DNA from: Cellulosimicrobium sp. Marseille-Q4280
Lineage (GTDB): Bacteria > Actinomycetota > Actinomycetes > Actinomycetales > Cellulomonadaceae
Length of the DNA stretch: 64,000 nt
Reading direction: 5' to 3'
Assembly: GCF_943181405.1 (NCBI RefSeq)
Contig: NZ_CALPBY010000002.1
Coordinates: forward strand, 186,001-250,000
Below are positions 6,754 through 15,671 of the stretch, piece by piece. The notes under the pieces are model-generated. The model saw nothing but the letters and a program-made list of their open reading frames with translations, did not search any database and was not told the DNA's origin. Position 1 is the stretch's first letter; every line of letters starts with the position of its first letter. The position numbers were made by a program, and so were the translations under genes.

Positions 6754-9348
6754 TCAGCGCACGCCGAGAACGAACGGGTAGACCGCCGCGGCCCCGGCCT
6801 GACGGAGCAGGCGCGCCGCGACGGTGAGGGTCCAGCCGGACTCGGTCCAGTCGTCGACGAGGAGGACGCGCCTCCCGGCGAGGCCGGCGAGCGCGGCGGG
6901 GGACAGCTCCAGCTGGAGCCGGCCCGCGACGCCGGACAGGCGCGTCGCGGAGTTCACGTCGTGGCGGCCGGGCTCCTCACGACCCGGCACCGGCCCGATC
7001 GCCCCGATGAGCGGACGCCCGAGGTACGCGGCGAGGCCGGTCGCCAGGTGATGGGTCAGCACGGGTCGCGTCACCGACCGGACCGCGACGACGCCGTCGA
7101 CGAGGAGGGGACGGGCCGACGCCGCGCCGGCTGCCGCGTCGCTCGCTCCGTCGCCGGGTCCGGCGCTCCCCGCGGCACCGGCAGACCCGTCGCCGCTCGT
7201 ACCTCCGCCGTCCTCGGACGGGGAGGCGGGGCCGTCCTGCGACGGCGCTCGCAGCGCGTCCCACTCGTCGAGCACGCGGGCGGCCGCGCGGCGCAGCGGG
7301 ACGGGGGTCTCGCCGTCGGGCGCCCCCGGAGCGAACAGCTCGCGGAGCGGTGCGGACCAGCCGAGGCCGTCGAGGCGCGCCACCGCGCGCCCGGGCTCGG
7401 CCTGCTCCTGGGCGGGGATGCGGCCTCGGACGTCGAGCCCGAGGCGATCCATCCCGCTCGGCCACTGCCGGCGCGCGACGACCTCGACGCCGGGGCGGTC
7501 CATGTCGGCGCGGGCCGCCGCGACCGTCTCCGCGTCCGGCAGGGCGGGCAGCGTGACGCCGTCGCACCGGTCGCACCGACCGCACTCCCAGCCCGCCTCG
7601 AGCTCGGGGTCGTCGAGCGCCGCACGCAGGAAGGCCATGCGGCACCCCGTCGTGGCCTCGTAGTCGAGCATCGCGCGCTGCTCCGCCGTGCGCGTCTCCT
7701 CGACGCGCGCGTACCGCTCGGCGTCGTACTCCCAGGGCGCCCCGGTCGACTCCCAGCCGCCCTTGACGCGGCGTACCGCGCCGTCGACGTCGAGCACCTT
7801 GAGCATCCCCTCCAGGCGCGACCGCTTGAGGTCCACCTGGGTCTCGAGCTGCGCGACGGACTGTGTGCCGCCGCCGTCGAGCGCCGCGAGGGTCGTCCGG
7901 ACCTGGGCCTGCGGCGGGAAGGCCGTCGACGCGAACCACTCCCAGATGCGACGGTCCTCCTCGCCGGGCAGCAGGACGACGACCGCCGAGTCCACTCCAC
8001 GGCCGGCTCGACCGACCTGCTGGTAGTACGCGATCGGCGAGCTCGGGGCACCGAGGTGCACGACGAACGCGAGGTCGGGCTTGTCGAAGCCCATGCCGAG
8101 CGCCGACGTCGCGACGAGCGCCTTGACCCGGTTCTCCTTGAGGTCCTCCTCGAGCCGCTCGCGCTCCGCCGGGTCCGTCTGCCCGGTGTACGCGGCGACG
8201 GCGAGTCCCGCCGACCGGAGCTGGCTGGCGACCTGCTCGGCGGCGGACACGGTGAGGCAGTAGACGATCCCGGACCCGTCGATGTCCTGCAGCGCCTCGG
8301 TGAGCCATGCGACCCGCGACGGCTGGTCGGGCAGCGGGAGCACCGCGAGGTGCAGCGACTCGCGGTCGAGACCGCCGCGCAGCACGAGGACCTCGTCGGA
8401 CGTCCCCGGCCCGCTCGGGGCCGCGGCGGCGTCCGCGTGCACGCCGAGCTGCTCCGCGACGTCGGCCGTGACGCGCGCGTTGGCCGTGGCGGTCGTCGCG
8501 AGGACGGGGATGCCGCTGGGCAGGTCGGCGAGGAGGGTGCGGATGCGGCGGTAGTCGGGCCGAAAGTCGTGGCCCCAGTCGGAGATGCAGTGCGCCTCGT
8601 CGACCACGACGAGACCCGCGTCGGCCGCGAGGCGCGGCAGCACCTCGTCGCGGAAGCCCGGGTTGTTGAGCCGCTCGGGCGAGCACAGCAGGACGTCGAC
8701 CTGGCCCGCCTCGATCGCGGCGTGCACGTCGTCCCACTCGGTGACGTTCGACGAGTTGATGGTCACCGCGCGGATGCCCGCCCGAGCCGCCGCGGCGACC
8801 TGGTCGCGCATGAGCGCGAGCAGCGGCGAGACGATGACGGTCGGCCCGGCGCCGCGTTCGCGCAGGAGCTTCGTCGCGACGAAGTACACCGCCGACTTGC
8901 CCCACCCGGTGCGCTGCACGACGAGCGCGCGGCGTCGGAACGCCACGAGGGCCTCGATCGCGCGCCACTGGTCGTCGCGCAGTCGTGCGTCGTCGCGTCC
9001 CACGAGCGCTCGCAGGGCCGTCTCCGCGTCCTCGCGCAGCGACTCCCCGTCCAGCAGACCGCGGAGCATCGCGAGCTTCGCGCGGCGCGCCGCTTCGCCG
9101 TCCGCGGCTCCGGCGGCGGGGGAGCGGGGCGCCGTCGGAAGCTCTGCCGCGGGCGCCACCGACGGCGGTCCCGAGACCGGCGCGGGCGTCGGCGCCGACG
9201 CGTCCACCTGCCCTGGCGCCCCGTCCGTCCCGGGGCCGACGGCGGCCTGTGCTGCGGGCTCGGACCACGGCGCGTCGTACGGGTCGTCGAGCGGCGGCTC
9301 GTCGGCCGGGTCGAAGGGCAGGTCCGCGTACGGGTCGGTGGAGCTCAC
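6754..9348 (-). CDS. recQ: RecQ-family ATP-dependent DNA helicase with C-terminal phosphoribosyltransferase-like domain
   Basis: 3'-5' DNA helicase of 864 residues. Order of domains: an acidic, Pro/Ala-rich N-terminal tail (1-80); helicase lobe 1 with Walker A-like RTGWGKS (about 146-152) and the DEAH box (250-253, VVVDEAHCISDWGHDFRPD); lobe 2 with GMGFDKPDL and QVGRAGRG (about 418-451); a RecQ zinc site C569-C589-C592-C595; a low-complexity linker (700-745); and a C-terminal PRTase-type fold with a PRPP-loop-like VLLVDDWTESGWT (828-840). No HRDC domain is visible. The GTG at 9348 is supported by a TACGAT hexamer 7 nt upstream. Whether the PRTase part is catalytic or only regulatory is unknown. 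Confidence 0.92.
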   Translation of the reverse strand: MSSTDPYADLPFDPADEPPLDDPYDAPWSEPAAQAAVGPGTDGAPGQVDASAPTPAPVSGPPSVAPAAELPTAPRSPAAGAADGEAARRAKLAMLRGLLDGESLREDAETALRALVGRDDARLRDDQWRAIEALVAFRRRALVVQRTGWGKSAVYFVATKLLRERGAGPTVIVSPLLALMRDQVAAAARAGIRAVTINSSNVTEWDDVHAAIEAGQVDVLLCSPERLNNPGFRDEVLPRLAADAGLVVVDEAHCISDWGHDFRPDYRRIRTLLADLPSGIPVLATTATANARVTADVAEQLGVHADAAAAPSGPGTSDEVLVLRGGLDRESLHLAVLPLPDQPSRVAWLTEALQDIDGSGIVYCLTVSAAEQVASQLRSAGLAVAAYTGQTDPAERERLEEDLKENRVKALVATSALGMGFDKPDLAFVVHLGAPSSPIAYYQQVGRAGRGVDSAVVVLLPGEEDRRIWEWFASTAFPPQAQVRTTLAALDGGGTQSVAQLETQVDLKRSRLEGMLKVLDVDGAVRRVKGGWESTGAPWEYDAERYARVEETRTAEQRAMLDYEATTGCRMAFLRAALDDPELEAGWECGRCDRCDGVTLPALPDAETVAAARADMDRPGVEVVARRQWPSGMDRLGLDVRGRIPAQEQAEPGRAVARLDGLGWSAPLRELFAPGAPDGETPVPLRRAAARVLDEWDALRAPSQDGPASPSEDGGGTSGDGSAGAAGSAGPGDGASDAAAGAASARPLLVDGVVAVRSVTRPVLTHHLATGLAAYLGRPLIGAIGPVPGREEPGRHDVNSATRLSGVAGRLQLELSPAALAGLAGRRVLLVDDWTESGWTLTVAARLLRQAGAAAVYPFVLGVR

Positions 9349-9355
9349 CCGCCCG

Positions 9356-9361
9356 ATCGTA
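9356..9361 (-). promoter_or_regulatory. -10 element TACGAT of recQ, leaderless type
   Basis: On the minus strand TACGAT is followed by 7 nt and the GTG at 9348. Confidence 0.5.
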
Positions 9362-9518
9362 GGCGCACCCACCCATGTGCAGGCCCCTCGTCCCCAGGCG
9401 GGTGTGCAGAGCGGCTGCGAGCGCGGGTGCCGCACGGGTTGCAGCACGGGTGCGGCTCCGGTCCTGTGGGCGACGCTCCGCGGTGACGCTCGGCCGTCCG
9501 AGACCGGTGGCGGTCCCG

Positions 9519-10550
9519 TCAGGAGCGCATGTCCATGACCACGCGACCGTCGATGCCGCCGGCCTCCATCTCGTCGAAGATCGCGTTGATCTCGTCGAGC
9601 GGGCGCACGGTGTACGTCGGGCTCACCTTGCCGCGGGCGAAGAAGTCGATCGCCTCGGCCATGTCCTTGCGCGTGCCGACGATCGACCCGCGGACCGTCA
9701 GGCCGAGCAGCACCGTCGTGAAGATGTCGAGCGGGAACTTCTCCGGCGGGAGCCCCACGAGCGAGACGGTCCCTCCGCGGCGCAGCGCACCGACCGCCTG
9801 CGGGAAGGCGTGCGCGTTGACGGCCGTGACGAGCGCGCCGTGCACCCCGCCGCCCGTCTGCCGCTGGATCTCCGCCGCGACGTCGGGCGACGTGGCGGCG
9901 TCGACCGTGACCTCGGCGCCGTGCCTGCGCGCGAGGGCGAGCTTCGCCTCGTCGACGTCGACGGCGGCCACCCGGCGGCCCATCGCCACGGCGTACTGGA
10001 CCGCGATGTGCCCCAGACCGCCGATGCCCGAGACCAGGACCCACTCGCCCGGCTTGGTGTCGGTGACCTTCAGGCCCTTGTAGACGGTGACGCCCGCGCA
10101 CAGGATCGGGCCGACGGCGGACTCGTCGACGCCGTCGGGCACGACGGGGCAGTAGCGGGCGTCGACGAGCATGTACTGCCCGAAGGACCCGTCGACGGAG
10201 TACCCGCCGTTCTTCTGGGCCGGGCACAGGGTCTCCCAGCCCGTCTCGCAGTACTCGCACTCGCCGCACGCGCTCCACAGCCATGCGTTGCCGACGAGGT
10301 CGCCGACCCGCACGCGCGTCACCTGGTCCCCGACCGCGACCACGTGCCCGACCCCCTCGTGCCCGGGCACGAACGGCGGAGCGGGCTTCACGGGCCAGTC
10401 GCCGTGCGCGGCGTGGAGGTCGGTGTGGCACACGCCCGTGTAGTCCACCTCGACGAGCGCCTCGTGCGGTCCGGGGGTCGGCACCTCCACCTCGTCGATC
10501 GAGAGCGGGCGGGCGAAGTCGTGGACGACGGCGGCGCGCATGGTGGTCAT
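9519..10550 (-). CDS. adhP: Zinc-dependent alcohol dehydrogenase, AdhP type
   Basis: NAD-dependent medium-chain dehydrogenase of 343 residues, oxidising ethanol or other primary alcohols to aldehydes. Catalytic zinc ligands C41, H64 (GHEGVG) and C151; structural zinc cysteines C95, C98, C101 and C109 (ACGECEYCETGWETLC). The Rossmann dinucleotide motif is GIGGLG (175-180). The sequence aligns along its whole length with what I know of E. coli AdhP (GVCHTDLHAAHGDWP, GLPPEKFPLDIF). A strong Shine-Dalgarno GGAGGAG lies about 7 nt before the ATG at 10550. It is flanked by recQ and a small membrane protein gene, both on the same strand with gaps over 95 nt, so it is probably a separate unit. Confidence 0.93.
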   Translation of the reverse strand: MTTMRAAVVHDFARPLSIDEVEVPTPGPHEALVEVDYTGVCHTDLHAAHGDWPVKPAPPFVPGHEGVGHVVAVGDQVTRVRVGDLVGNAWLWSACGECEYCETGWETLCPAQKNGGYSVDGSFGQYMLVDARYCPVVPDGVDESAVGPILCAGVTVYKGLKVTDTKPGEWVLVSGIGGLGHIAVQYAVAMGRRVAAVDVDEAKLALARRHGAEVTVDAATSPDVAAEIQRQTGGGVHGALVTAVNAHAFPQAVGALRRGGTVSLVGLPPEKFPLDIFTTVLLGLTVRGSIVGTRKDMAEAIDFFARGKVSPTYTVRPLDEINAIFDEMEAGGIDGRVVMDMRS

Positions 10551-10649
10551 CGCGATCTCCTCCGGTGGATCGGGGACGATGAGGGTCTCTCGCTCTCGAC
10601 GCTACGCGCACGGACCGACCGGCGTACCGCCCCCGGCACGACCGAGGAC

Positions 10650-11078
10650 TCATGCCGTCGCGGTCCGGGACCTTCGTCTCTCCACGACCAGGGCCAGCGT
10701 CCCGGCGACGACCGCGACCCACTCCGCCACCGCGGCGAGCACCTGCTGCGTCCCGCGCACCGTCTCGTCGACGCCGAAGAACCCGACCGTCGTCGACAGG
10801 TAGAACGCCGCGAGGGTGAGCGCCCCGAAGCCGACCGCGCCCAGCAGCGGCAGCCAGTGCCGCCACACGAGCACGAGGATGCCCAGGACGAGTCCCGCGA
10901 CCGCGTTGAGCAGGAAGAGCGGCCCCACGACCTCGATGTCGGCGTACCCCTCGACGTACAGGACGAGGTGGACGTCGGCCGACAGCAGCAGCCCGGCGGC
11001 CGTCAGGCCTCGGAGCACCCACGCGCCGCGGGCGCGCGGCCCGGGCGACGGGGGACCAGGAGGTCCGGTGAACGTCAT
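10650..11078 (-). CDS. Small integral membrane protein of unknown function
   Basis: A 142-residue protein with four predicted membrane helices: about 22-42, 52-72, 76-98 and 112-132. It has a Pro/Gly-rich N-terminus and an Arg-rich C-terminal tail facing the cytosol. Its arrangement resembles small DoxX/DUF-type membrane proteins, but I cannot name the family. The ATG at 11078 has a GGAG 7 nt upstream. It is divergent from the Rieske lipoprotein gene across a 238-bp spacer that holds a perfect palindrome, so the two may share a regulator (inference). Confidence 0.75.
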   Translation of the reverse strand: MTFTGPPGPPSPGPRARGAWVLRGLTAAGLLLSADVHLVLYVEGYADIEVVGPLFLLNAVAGLVLGILVLVWRHWLPLLGAVGFGALTLAAFYLSTTVGFFGVDETVRGTQQVLAAVAEWVAVVAGTLALVVERRRSRTATA

Positions 11079-11175
11079 CGTGGCTCCGTCCGGTGGACGA
11101 GCGAGGGTGCCGGGTTGGGCGTGCGGGCCGACGAGACGGTCGGCCCGTGCCCGGGGGCGGGCCTGCGCCCCCGGT

Positions 11176-11189
11176 GCTTCAATTGAAGC
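11176..11189. promoter_or_regulatory. Perfect 14-bp palindrome GCTTCAATTGAAGC, possible operator
   Basis: An AT-rich self-complementary site in very GC-rich surroundings, between a divergent membrane-protein gene and a Rieske-protein gene. Size and symmetry fit a MarR-type dimer site. No regulator gene is adjacent. Confidence 0.4.
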
Positions 11190-11204
11190 GCCGTCCTGCG
11201 TGCA

Positions 11205-11246
11205 GCGCTCGTCGGACGGCGCTCGTCGGACGGCGCTCGTCGTGCG
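11205..11246 (+). repeat. Three tandem copies of a 14-bp unit
   Basis: Unit GCGCTCGTCGGACG, two exact copies and one with two mismatches, in the spacer upstream of the Rieske gene. Its length is not a multiple of three and it is non-coding. Function unknown. Confidence 0.7.
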
Positions 11247-11316
11247 GTGCCTGCCGGACGACGCCTGCGGGGTCGACGACGTCCCCTCCCGGTACACCGC
11301 TGCGACGGAGGCCATC

Positions 11317-11790
11317 ATGGACGGACCGCACCGCGACGAGGGGATCGTCGACCGGCACGCGCCCACCCGGCGAGCGGTCCTCGCCGGCTCCGGCTCGAGC
11401 GCGGCCCTGCTGCTCCTGGCAGCGTGCGGCGGCGGGGCGCCGTCGGGCACGGGTGACCGGTCCGGGACGGCCGGCGAGGGTGCCGGGGCCGTGGCACCGG
11501 GCGAGGTCCTCGCGCGGGCCGACGACGTCCCGGTGGGCGGTGCGCTGAGCGTCACGGTCGGCGGTGCGCAGCTCCTCGTGACGCAGCCCGAGGAGGGGAC
11601 GTTCGCCGCGTTCAGCGCGATCTGCACGCACCAGGCCTGCACCGTCGCCCCGGGCGACGGGGAGCTGCTCTGCCCGTGCCACGCGTCCCGGTACGACCTC
11701 GCGACCGGGGCGGTCCTCGGGGGCCCGGCGCCCGAGCCGCTCCCCGAGGTGCCCGTCACGGTCGCGTCGGGCGAGGTGACGTCGGCCTGA
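11317..11790 (+). CDS. Rieske [2Fe-2S] lipoprotein
   Basis: A 157-residue exported electron-transfer protein. The N-terminus has a twin-arginine-like TRRAVL followed by a hydrophobic stretch and a lipobox LAAC (Cys37), so it is probably exported folded by Tat and lipidated. The Rieske cluster ligands are C103-T-H105 and C119-x-x-H122 in the two boxes CTHQACTV and CPCHASRYD. A Gly/Ser/Ala-rich linker (38-62) separates anchor and domain. The start ATG has CGGAGG about 8 nt upstream. It is a stand-alone protein, not a cytochrome bc subunit; its redox partner is unknown. Confidence 0.88.
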   Translation: MDGPHRDEGIVDRHAPTRRAVLAGSGSSAALLLLAACGGGAPSGTGDRSGTAGEGAGAVAPGEVLARADDVPVGGALSVTVGGAQLLVTQPEEGTFAAFSAICTHQACTVAPGDGELLCPCHASRYDLATGAVLGGPAPEPLPEVPVTVASGEVTSA

Positions 11791-11864
11791 CGCCTCGGCA
11801 GCGCACGGTGCGAGGACGGTGACCGCGTTCCGGACGTCGACGTCGTGGAGCGGCGGTCGGTTCG

Positions 11865-11870
11865 TAGACT
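11865..11870 (+). promoter_or_regulatory. -10 element TAGACT of hisC
   Basis: TAGACT ends exactly 6 nt before the GTG at 11877, the same hexamer and spacing as at hisD. Confidence 0.6.
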
Positions 11871-11876
11871 GTGGAG

Positions 11877-13037
11877 GTGACCCCACCCACCGTCGCCGGG
11901 ACCTCCGGGCTGCCGCTGCGCCCCGAGCTCGCGGGCATCGAGCCGTACGGCGCGCCGCAGCTCGACGTGCCCGTCCTCCTCAACGTCAACGAGAACCCGC
12001 ACGCGCCGGGTCCGGCCGTCGTCGCGACGATCACCGAGAACGTGCGGGCCGCTGCCGCCGGCCTCAACCGGTACCCCGACCGCGACTTCCACGCGCTGCG
12101 TACCGACCTCGCGGCCTACCTCGGGACGGAGTCGGGCGTGCACCGCGAGCCCGAGCAGCTGTGGGCGGCCAACGGGTCCAACGAGATCATGCTCCACGTC
12201 CTGCAGGCCTTCGGCGGGCCCGGGCGCACCGCGGTCTCGTTCGCGCCGACCTACTCGATGTACCCGGAGTACGCGCGCGACACGCACACCGCCTGGGTCG
12301 TCGGGCGCAGGGCCGAGGACTTCTCGCTCGACCCCGAGCACGCGCGTGACGTGATCGCCCGGGAGCAGCCGTCCGTCGTCCTGCTCGCGAGCCCCAACAA
12401 CCCGACGGGCACCGCGCTGCCCGCCGCGACGGTCGAGGCCGTGTGCGAGGCGGCGCTCGCCGTCCGCGTGCCGACGGGCGACGGCGAGGCACCCGCGGTC
12501 GTCGTCGTCGACGAGGCGTACGGGGAGTTCCGGCGCGCGGGCACGCCGTCCGCGCTCGAGCTGCTCGACCGCCACCCGAACCTCGCGGTCACGCGCACGA
12601 TGTCCAAGGCTTTCGCGCTCGCCGGGGCTCGCGTGGGATATCTCACGGCGTCGCGCGAGCTCGTCGACGCGCTGCGCGTCGTGCGGCTGCCGTACCACCT
12701 GTCGGCCGTCACGCAGGCCGTCGCGCGGGGCGCGCTCGCGCACGCGGACGAGCTCCTGGCCCAGGTCGACGCGCTGCGCGCCGAGCGCGACGCGACCGTC
12801 GCGTGGCTCCGCTCGCTGCGCCACCCGGACGGGCGCGCGCTCGAGGTCGCCGACTCCGACGCGAACTTCGTGCTCTTCGGCACGTTCCCCGACCGGCACG
12901 CGGTCTGGGCCGGCCTGTTGGAGCGCGGCGTGCTCATCCGGGAGACTGGGCCGGACGGATGGCTGCGGGTGTCGATCGGCACCCGCGACGAGATGCGGGC
13001 GTTCCGCGACGCCCTCGTGGAGGTGGCAGGACTGTGA
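11877..13037 (+). CDS. hisC: Histidinol-phosphate aminotransferase
   Basis: PLP-dependent fold-type I aminotransferase that converts imidazole acetol phosphate to histidinol phosphate, 386 residues. Seen: NENPHAPGP substrate loop, NGSNEIM cofactor loop, [16 protein letters not shown] and the PLP lysine in [10 protein letters not shown] (about Lys244). The GTG at 11877 is chosen over the in-frame GTG at 11871 because the TAGACT hexamer sits 6 nt before it. It is the first gene of a tightly overlapping operon hisC-hisB-unknown-hisH, with priA and sseB following. Confidence 0.96.
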   Translation: MTPPTVAGTSGLPLRPELAGIEPYGAPQLDVPVLLNVNENPHAPGPAVVATITENVRAAAAGLNRYPDRDFHALRTDLAAYLGTESGVHREPEQLWAANGSNEIMLHVLQAFGGPGRTAVSFAPTYSMYPEYARDTHTAWVVGRRAEDFSLDPEHARDVIAREQPSVVLLASPNNPTGTALPAATVEAVCEAALAVRVPTGDGEAPAVVVVDEAYGEFRRAGTPSALELLDRHPNLAVTRTMSKAFALAGARVGYLTASRELVDALRVVRLPYHLSAVTQAVARGALAHADELLAQVDALRAERDATVAWLRSLRHPDGRALEVADSDANFVLFGTFPDRHAVWAGLLERGVLIRETGPDGWLRVSIGTRDEMRAFRDALVEVAGL

Positions 13038-13633
13038 GTCGTACAGGGCGCATCGAGCGCGCGACGAGCGAGTCGAGCGTGCTCGTCGAGCTCGACCTCG
13101 ACGGGACGGGACGGACGCAGATCTCGACGACCGTCCCGTTCTACGACCACATGCTCACCGCGCTGGGCAAGCACTCGCTCATCGACCTCACGGTCGAGGC
13201 GACGGGCGACACCCACATCGACGCGCACCACACGGTCGAGGACGTCGCGATCGCCCTCGGCGAGGCGCTGCGCGTCGCGCTCGGCGACAAGAGCGGCATC
13301 TCGCGCTTCGGCGACGCGACGGTCCCGCTCGACGAGGCGCTCGCCCTCGCGGTGGTGGACGTGTCGGGCCGCCCGTACCTCGTGCACTCGGGCGAGCCCG
13401 AGGGGCAGGAGTACCACCTGATCGGCGGCCACTTCACGGGTTCGCTCACGCGGCACGTGCTCGAGTCGATCGCGCACCACGCGGGCATCTGCCTCCACGT
13501 GCGCGTCCTCGCCGGCCGCGACCCGCACCACATCGTGGAGGCCCAGTTCAAGGCCCTCGCCCGCGCGCTGCGCGCCGCCGTCGCGCCCGACCCGCGCGTC
13601 GACGGCATCCCGTCGACCAAGGGAGCCCTGTGA
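13034..13633 (+). CDS. hisB: Imidazoleglycerol-phosphate dehydratase
   Basis: Dehydrates imidazole glycerol phosphate to imidazole acetol phosphate, the step before HisC; manganese enzyme forming a 24-mer. Length is 199 residues, the monofunctional size without the phosphatase domain of E. coli HisB. The duplicated metal-binding motifs are present: [14 protein letters not shown] and [11 protein letters not shown]. It also has TVPFYDHML and the C-terminal STKG. It starts at GTG 13034, overlapping the hisC stop by 4 bp, so translation is coupled. Confidence 0.97.
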   Translation: MSRTGRIERATSESSVLVELDLDGTGRTQISTTVPFYDHMLTALGKHSLIDLTVEATGDTHIDAHHTVEDVAIALGEALRVALGDKSGISRFGDATVPLDEALALAVVDVSGRPYLVHSGEPEGQEYHLIGGHFTGSLTRHVLESIAHHAGICLHVRVLAGRDPHHIVEAQFKALARALRAAVAPDPRVDGIPSTKGAL

Positions 13634-14169
13634 GCACCGACCCGACCCCCGGCGTGCCGGACGACGACCTCGCCCGCGGCGACGCCCTCGAGGGCCTTGA
13701 GATCCCGGACGACCTGTCCTCGCTGACCGGCGGGTCGAGCCCGGATCTCGTCGCGCTCGTCACGCAGATCGCGGGCGCCGAGCCGCTCGCGGCGGCGTGC
13801 TCGCTCGCCCAGGTCGAGGCCGACGTCGTCGCGACGGACGTGGGCGCCGTCGCGGTGCTCCGGGACCGGACCGGTGACGCTCCCGCGCTCGCGGCGGCTG
13901 CGCTGTCGACGCTCGTCAAGGGCGTCCCGCTCATCCTCGTCGAGCGCCGGGGCGAGCAGCTCACGATGACGCGCTGGAGCGACGGTGCGGTCGGCGACGC
14001 CCTCGCCCCGGGGCTCGTGCTGGGCGGTGCCCCCGAGGCGCTCGAGGACCTTCTCACGGGTTCGAGCACGGTCACGGACCTCGACGGCGTCGTCGCGAGC
14101 TCGTCCATCTCGCGGTGGAAGGCGATGCGCCTGCTGACCGCCGCCGGTCGTCGGGCGCGCAAGAAGTGA
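13630..14169 (+). CDS. Unknown protein encoded inside the his operon
   Basis: A 179-residue soluble protein that I do not recognise. Residues 1-40 are acidic and probably disordered. The middle contains alternating strand/helix segments ([33 protein letters not shown]) and the C-terminus is basic ([18 protein letters not shown]). There is no signal peptide, membrane helix or known catalytic motif. It overlaps hisB by 4 bp at the start and hisH by 4 bp at the end, so it is tightly coupled to histidine synthesis enzymes. A structural or regulatory role for the HisH/HisF branch is possible, but nothing in the sequence proves it. Confidence 0.85.
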   Translation: MSTDPTPGVPDDDLARGDALEGLEIPDDLSSLTGGSSPDLVALVTQIAGAEPLAAACSLAQVEADVVATDVGAVAVLRDRTGDAPALAAAALSTLVKGVPLILVERRGEQLTMTRWSDGAVGDALAPGLVLGGAPEALEDLLTGSSTVTDLDGVVASSSISRWKAMRLLTAAGRRARKK

Positions 14170-14840
14170 GCGCCGTGAGCGCAGGGCTGGTGACGGGCCG
14201 CCGGCCGTCGGTGGTCGTCCTCGACTACGGGTTCGGCAACGTGCGTTCCGCGGTGCGTGCCCTCGAGCGGGTCGGCGCGGACGTCGAGCTCACCGCGGAC
14301 CGCGCCCGCGCGCAGGACGCCGACGGGCTCGTCGTACCCGGCGTCGGGGCGTTCGCCGCCGTCATGCAGGGCCTGAGGGCGGTGCGCGGGCACGAGATCG
14401 TCGGGCGCCGGCTCGCCGGCGGGCGGCCGGTCCTCGGCATCTGCGTCGGCATGCAGGTGATGTTCGAGCAGGGGGACGAGCACGGCACGCTGGCCGACGG
14501 TCTGGGGGAGTGGCCCGGGCTCGTCGACCGCCTCGAGGCGGAGATCGTCCCGCACATGGGCTGGGACACCGTCGACGCACCGGAGGGCACCGTCCTCTTC
14601 GACGGCATCCAGGACGAGCGCTTCTACTTCGTGCACTCCTACGCGGCGCGCTCCTTCCCGCTCGGCGACGACGTGCCCTCCGGGTCATCGATCCGGCGCC
14701 CGCTCGTCACGTGGTCCGACCACGGGGGACGGTTCGTCGCCGCCGTCGAGAACGGCCCGCTGTCCGCGACCCAGTTCCACCCGGAGAAGTCCGGCGACGC
14801 GGGCGCGGCCCTGCTGGAGAACTGGGTCCGTACGCTCTGA
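14166..14840 (+). CDS. hisH: Imidazole glycerol phosphate synthase, glutamine amidotransferase subunit
   Basis: Class I glutaminase that feeds ammonia to HisF to form imidazole glycerol phosphate and AICAR. It has 224 residues. The catalytic triad is visible: the cysteine in [10 protein letters not shown] and the His-Glu pair in FHPEKSG; the oxyanion region is VVPGVGAF. The GTG at 14166 overlaps the previous stop by 4 bp; a second GTG at 14175 is possible. Its obligate partner hisF is not in this window, since the genes after priA are sseB and then opposite-strand genes. Confidence 0.96.
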   Translation: MSAVSAGLVTGRRPSVVVLDYGFGNVRSAVRALERVGADVELTADRARAQDADGLVVPGVGAFAAVMQGLRAVRGHEIVGRRLAGGRPVLGICVGMQVMFEQGDEHGTLADGLGEWPGLVDRLEAEIVPHMGWDTVDAPEGTVLFDGIQDERFYFVHSYAARSFPLGDDVPSGSSIRRPLVTWSDHGGRFVAAVENGPLSATQFHPEKSGDAGAALLENWVRTL

Positions 14841-14939
14841 CGCGACGTCCGGTGCACGGACGGCGGAACCCGCCGCCCGTCCCCGGGACCGTCCGACCAC
14901 CCGGCGCGGGAGCCCGCGCCACGACCGATGGAGAACCTC

Positions 14940-15671
14940 GTGACCGACCGCCTCGTGCTGCTCCCCGCCGTCGACGTCGCCGACGGCCAGGCCGTCCGCC
15001 TCGTCCAGGGCGAGGCGGGCTCCGAGACCTCGTACGGCGACCCGCTCGCCGCCGCTCTCGACTGGCAGTCCGGAGGCGCGGAGTGGATCCACCTCGTCGA
15101 CCTCGACGCGGCGTTCGGGCGAGGGTCGAACGCGGAGCTCCTCGCCGACGTCGTCGGCCGCCTCGACGTCCAGGTGGAGCTGTCGGGCGGGATCCGCGAC
15201 GACGCGTCGCTCGAGCGCGCGCTCGCCACGGGCGCGCGTCGCGTGAACCTCGGCACCGCGGCGCTGGAGAACCCCGGGTGGACGGCGAAGGTCATCGCCG
15301 AGCACGGCGACGCGATCGCCGTCGGTCTCGACGTGCGCGGCACGACGCTCGCCGCGCGCGGCTGGACCGAGGAGGGGGGCGACCTCTGGGAGGTCCTCGA
15401 CCGCCTCGAGGCCGCAGGATGCGCGCGCTACGTCGTGACCGACGTGACGAAGGACGGGACGCTGCGCGGACCGAACCTCGAGCTCCTGCGCGACGTCGCC
15501 TCGCGCACCGACGCCCCGGTCGTCGCCTCGGGCGGCATCTCGAGCCTCGCGGACCTCGAGGCGCTGCGCGCGCTCGTCCCGGCCGGCATCGAGGGCACCA
15601 TCGTCGGCAAGGCGCTGTACGCCGGGGCGTTCACGCTGCCGCAGGCGCTCGACGTCGCGGGCCGGCCGTGA
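14940..15671 (+). CDS. priA: Phosphoribosyl isomerase A (HisA/TrpF bifunctional)
   Basis: TIM-barrel Amadori isomerase acting on ProFAR in histidine synthesis and, in Actinobacteria lacking trpF, also on PRA in tryptophan synthesis. It has 243 residues. The first strand [21 protein letters not shown] is the PriA form. The second catalytic Asp region is [11 protein letters not shown], and the phosphate loops are SGGIRDD and ASGGISS. The GTG at 14940 is preferred to the ATG at 14928 because a GGAG lies 7 nt upstream of it. The bifunctional role is inferred from family and lineage. Confidence 0.93.
   Translation: MTDRLVLLPAVDVADGQAVRLVQGEAGSETSYGDPLAAALDWQSGGAEWIHLVDLDAAFGRGSNAELLADVVGRLDVQVELSGGIRDDASLERALATGARRVNLGTAALENPGWTAKVIAEHGDAIAVGLDVRGTTLAARGWTEEGGDLWEVLDRLEAAGCARYVVTDVTKDGTLRGPNLELLRDVASRTDAPVVASGGISSLADLEALRALVPAGIEGTIVGKALYAGAFTLPQALDVAGRP

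Noticed and set aside
9349-11022. Very long open minus-strand frame extending recQ upstream by over 500 codons
   Set aside because: It runs antisense or out of frame through adhP and the membrane gene; the composition is Arg/Ala/Gly shadow sequence, and recQ has a good promoter and start at 9348.
11205-11246. Tandem repeats as possible insertion-sequence end or iterons of an origin
   Set aside because: Only three copies, no inverted ends, no transposase or replication gene nearby.
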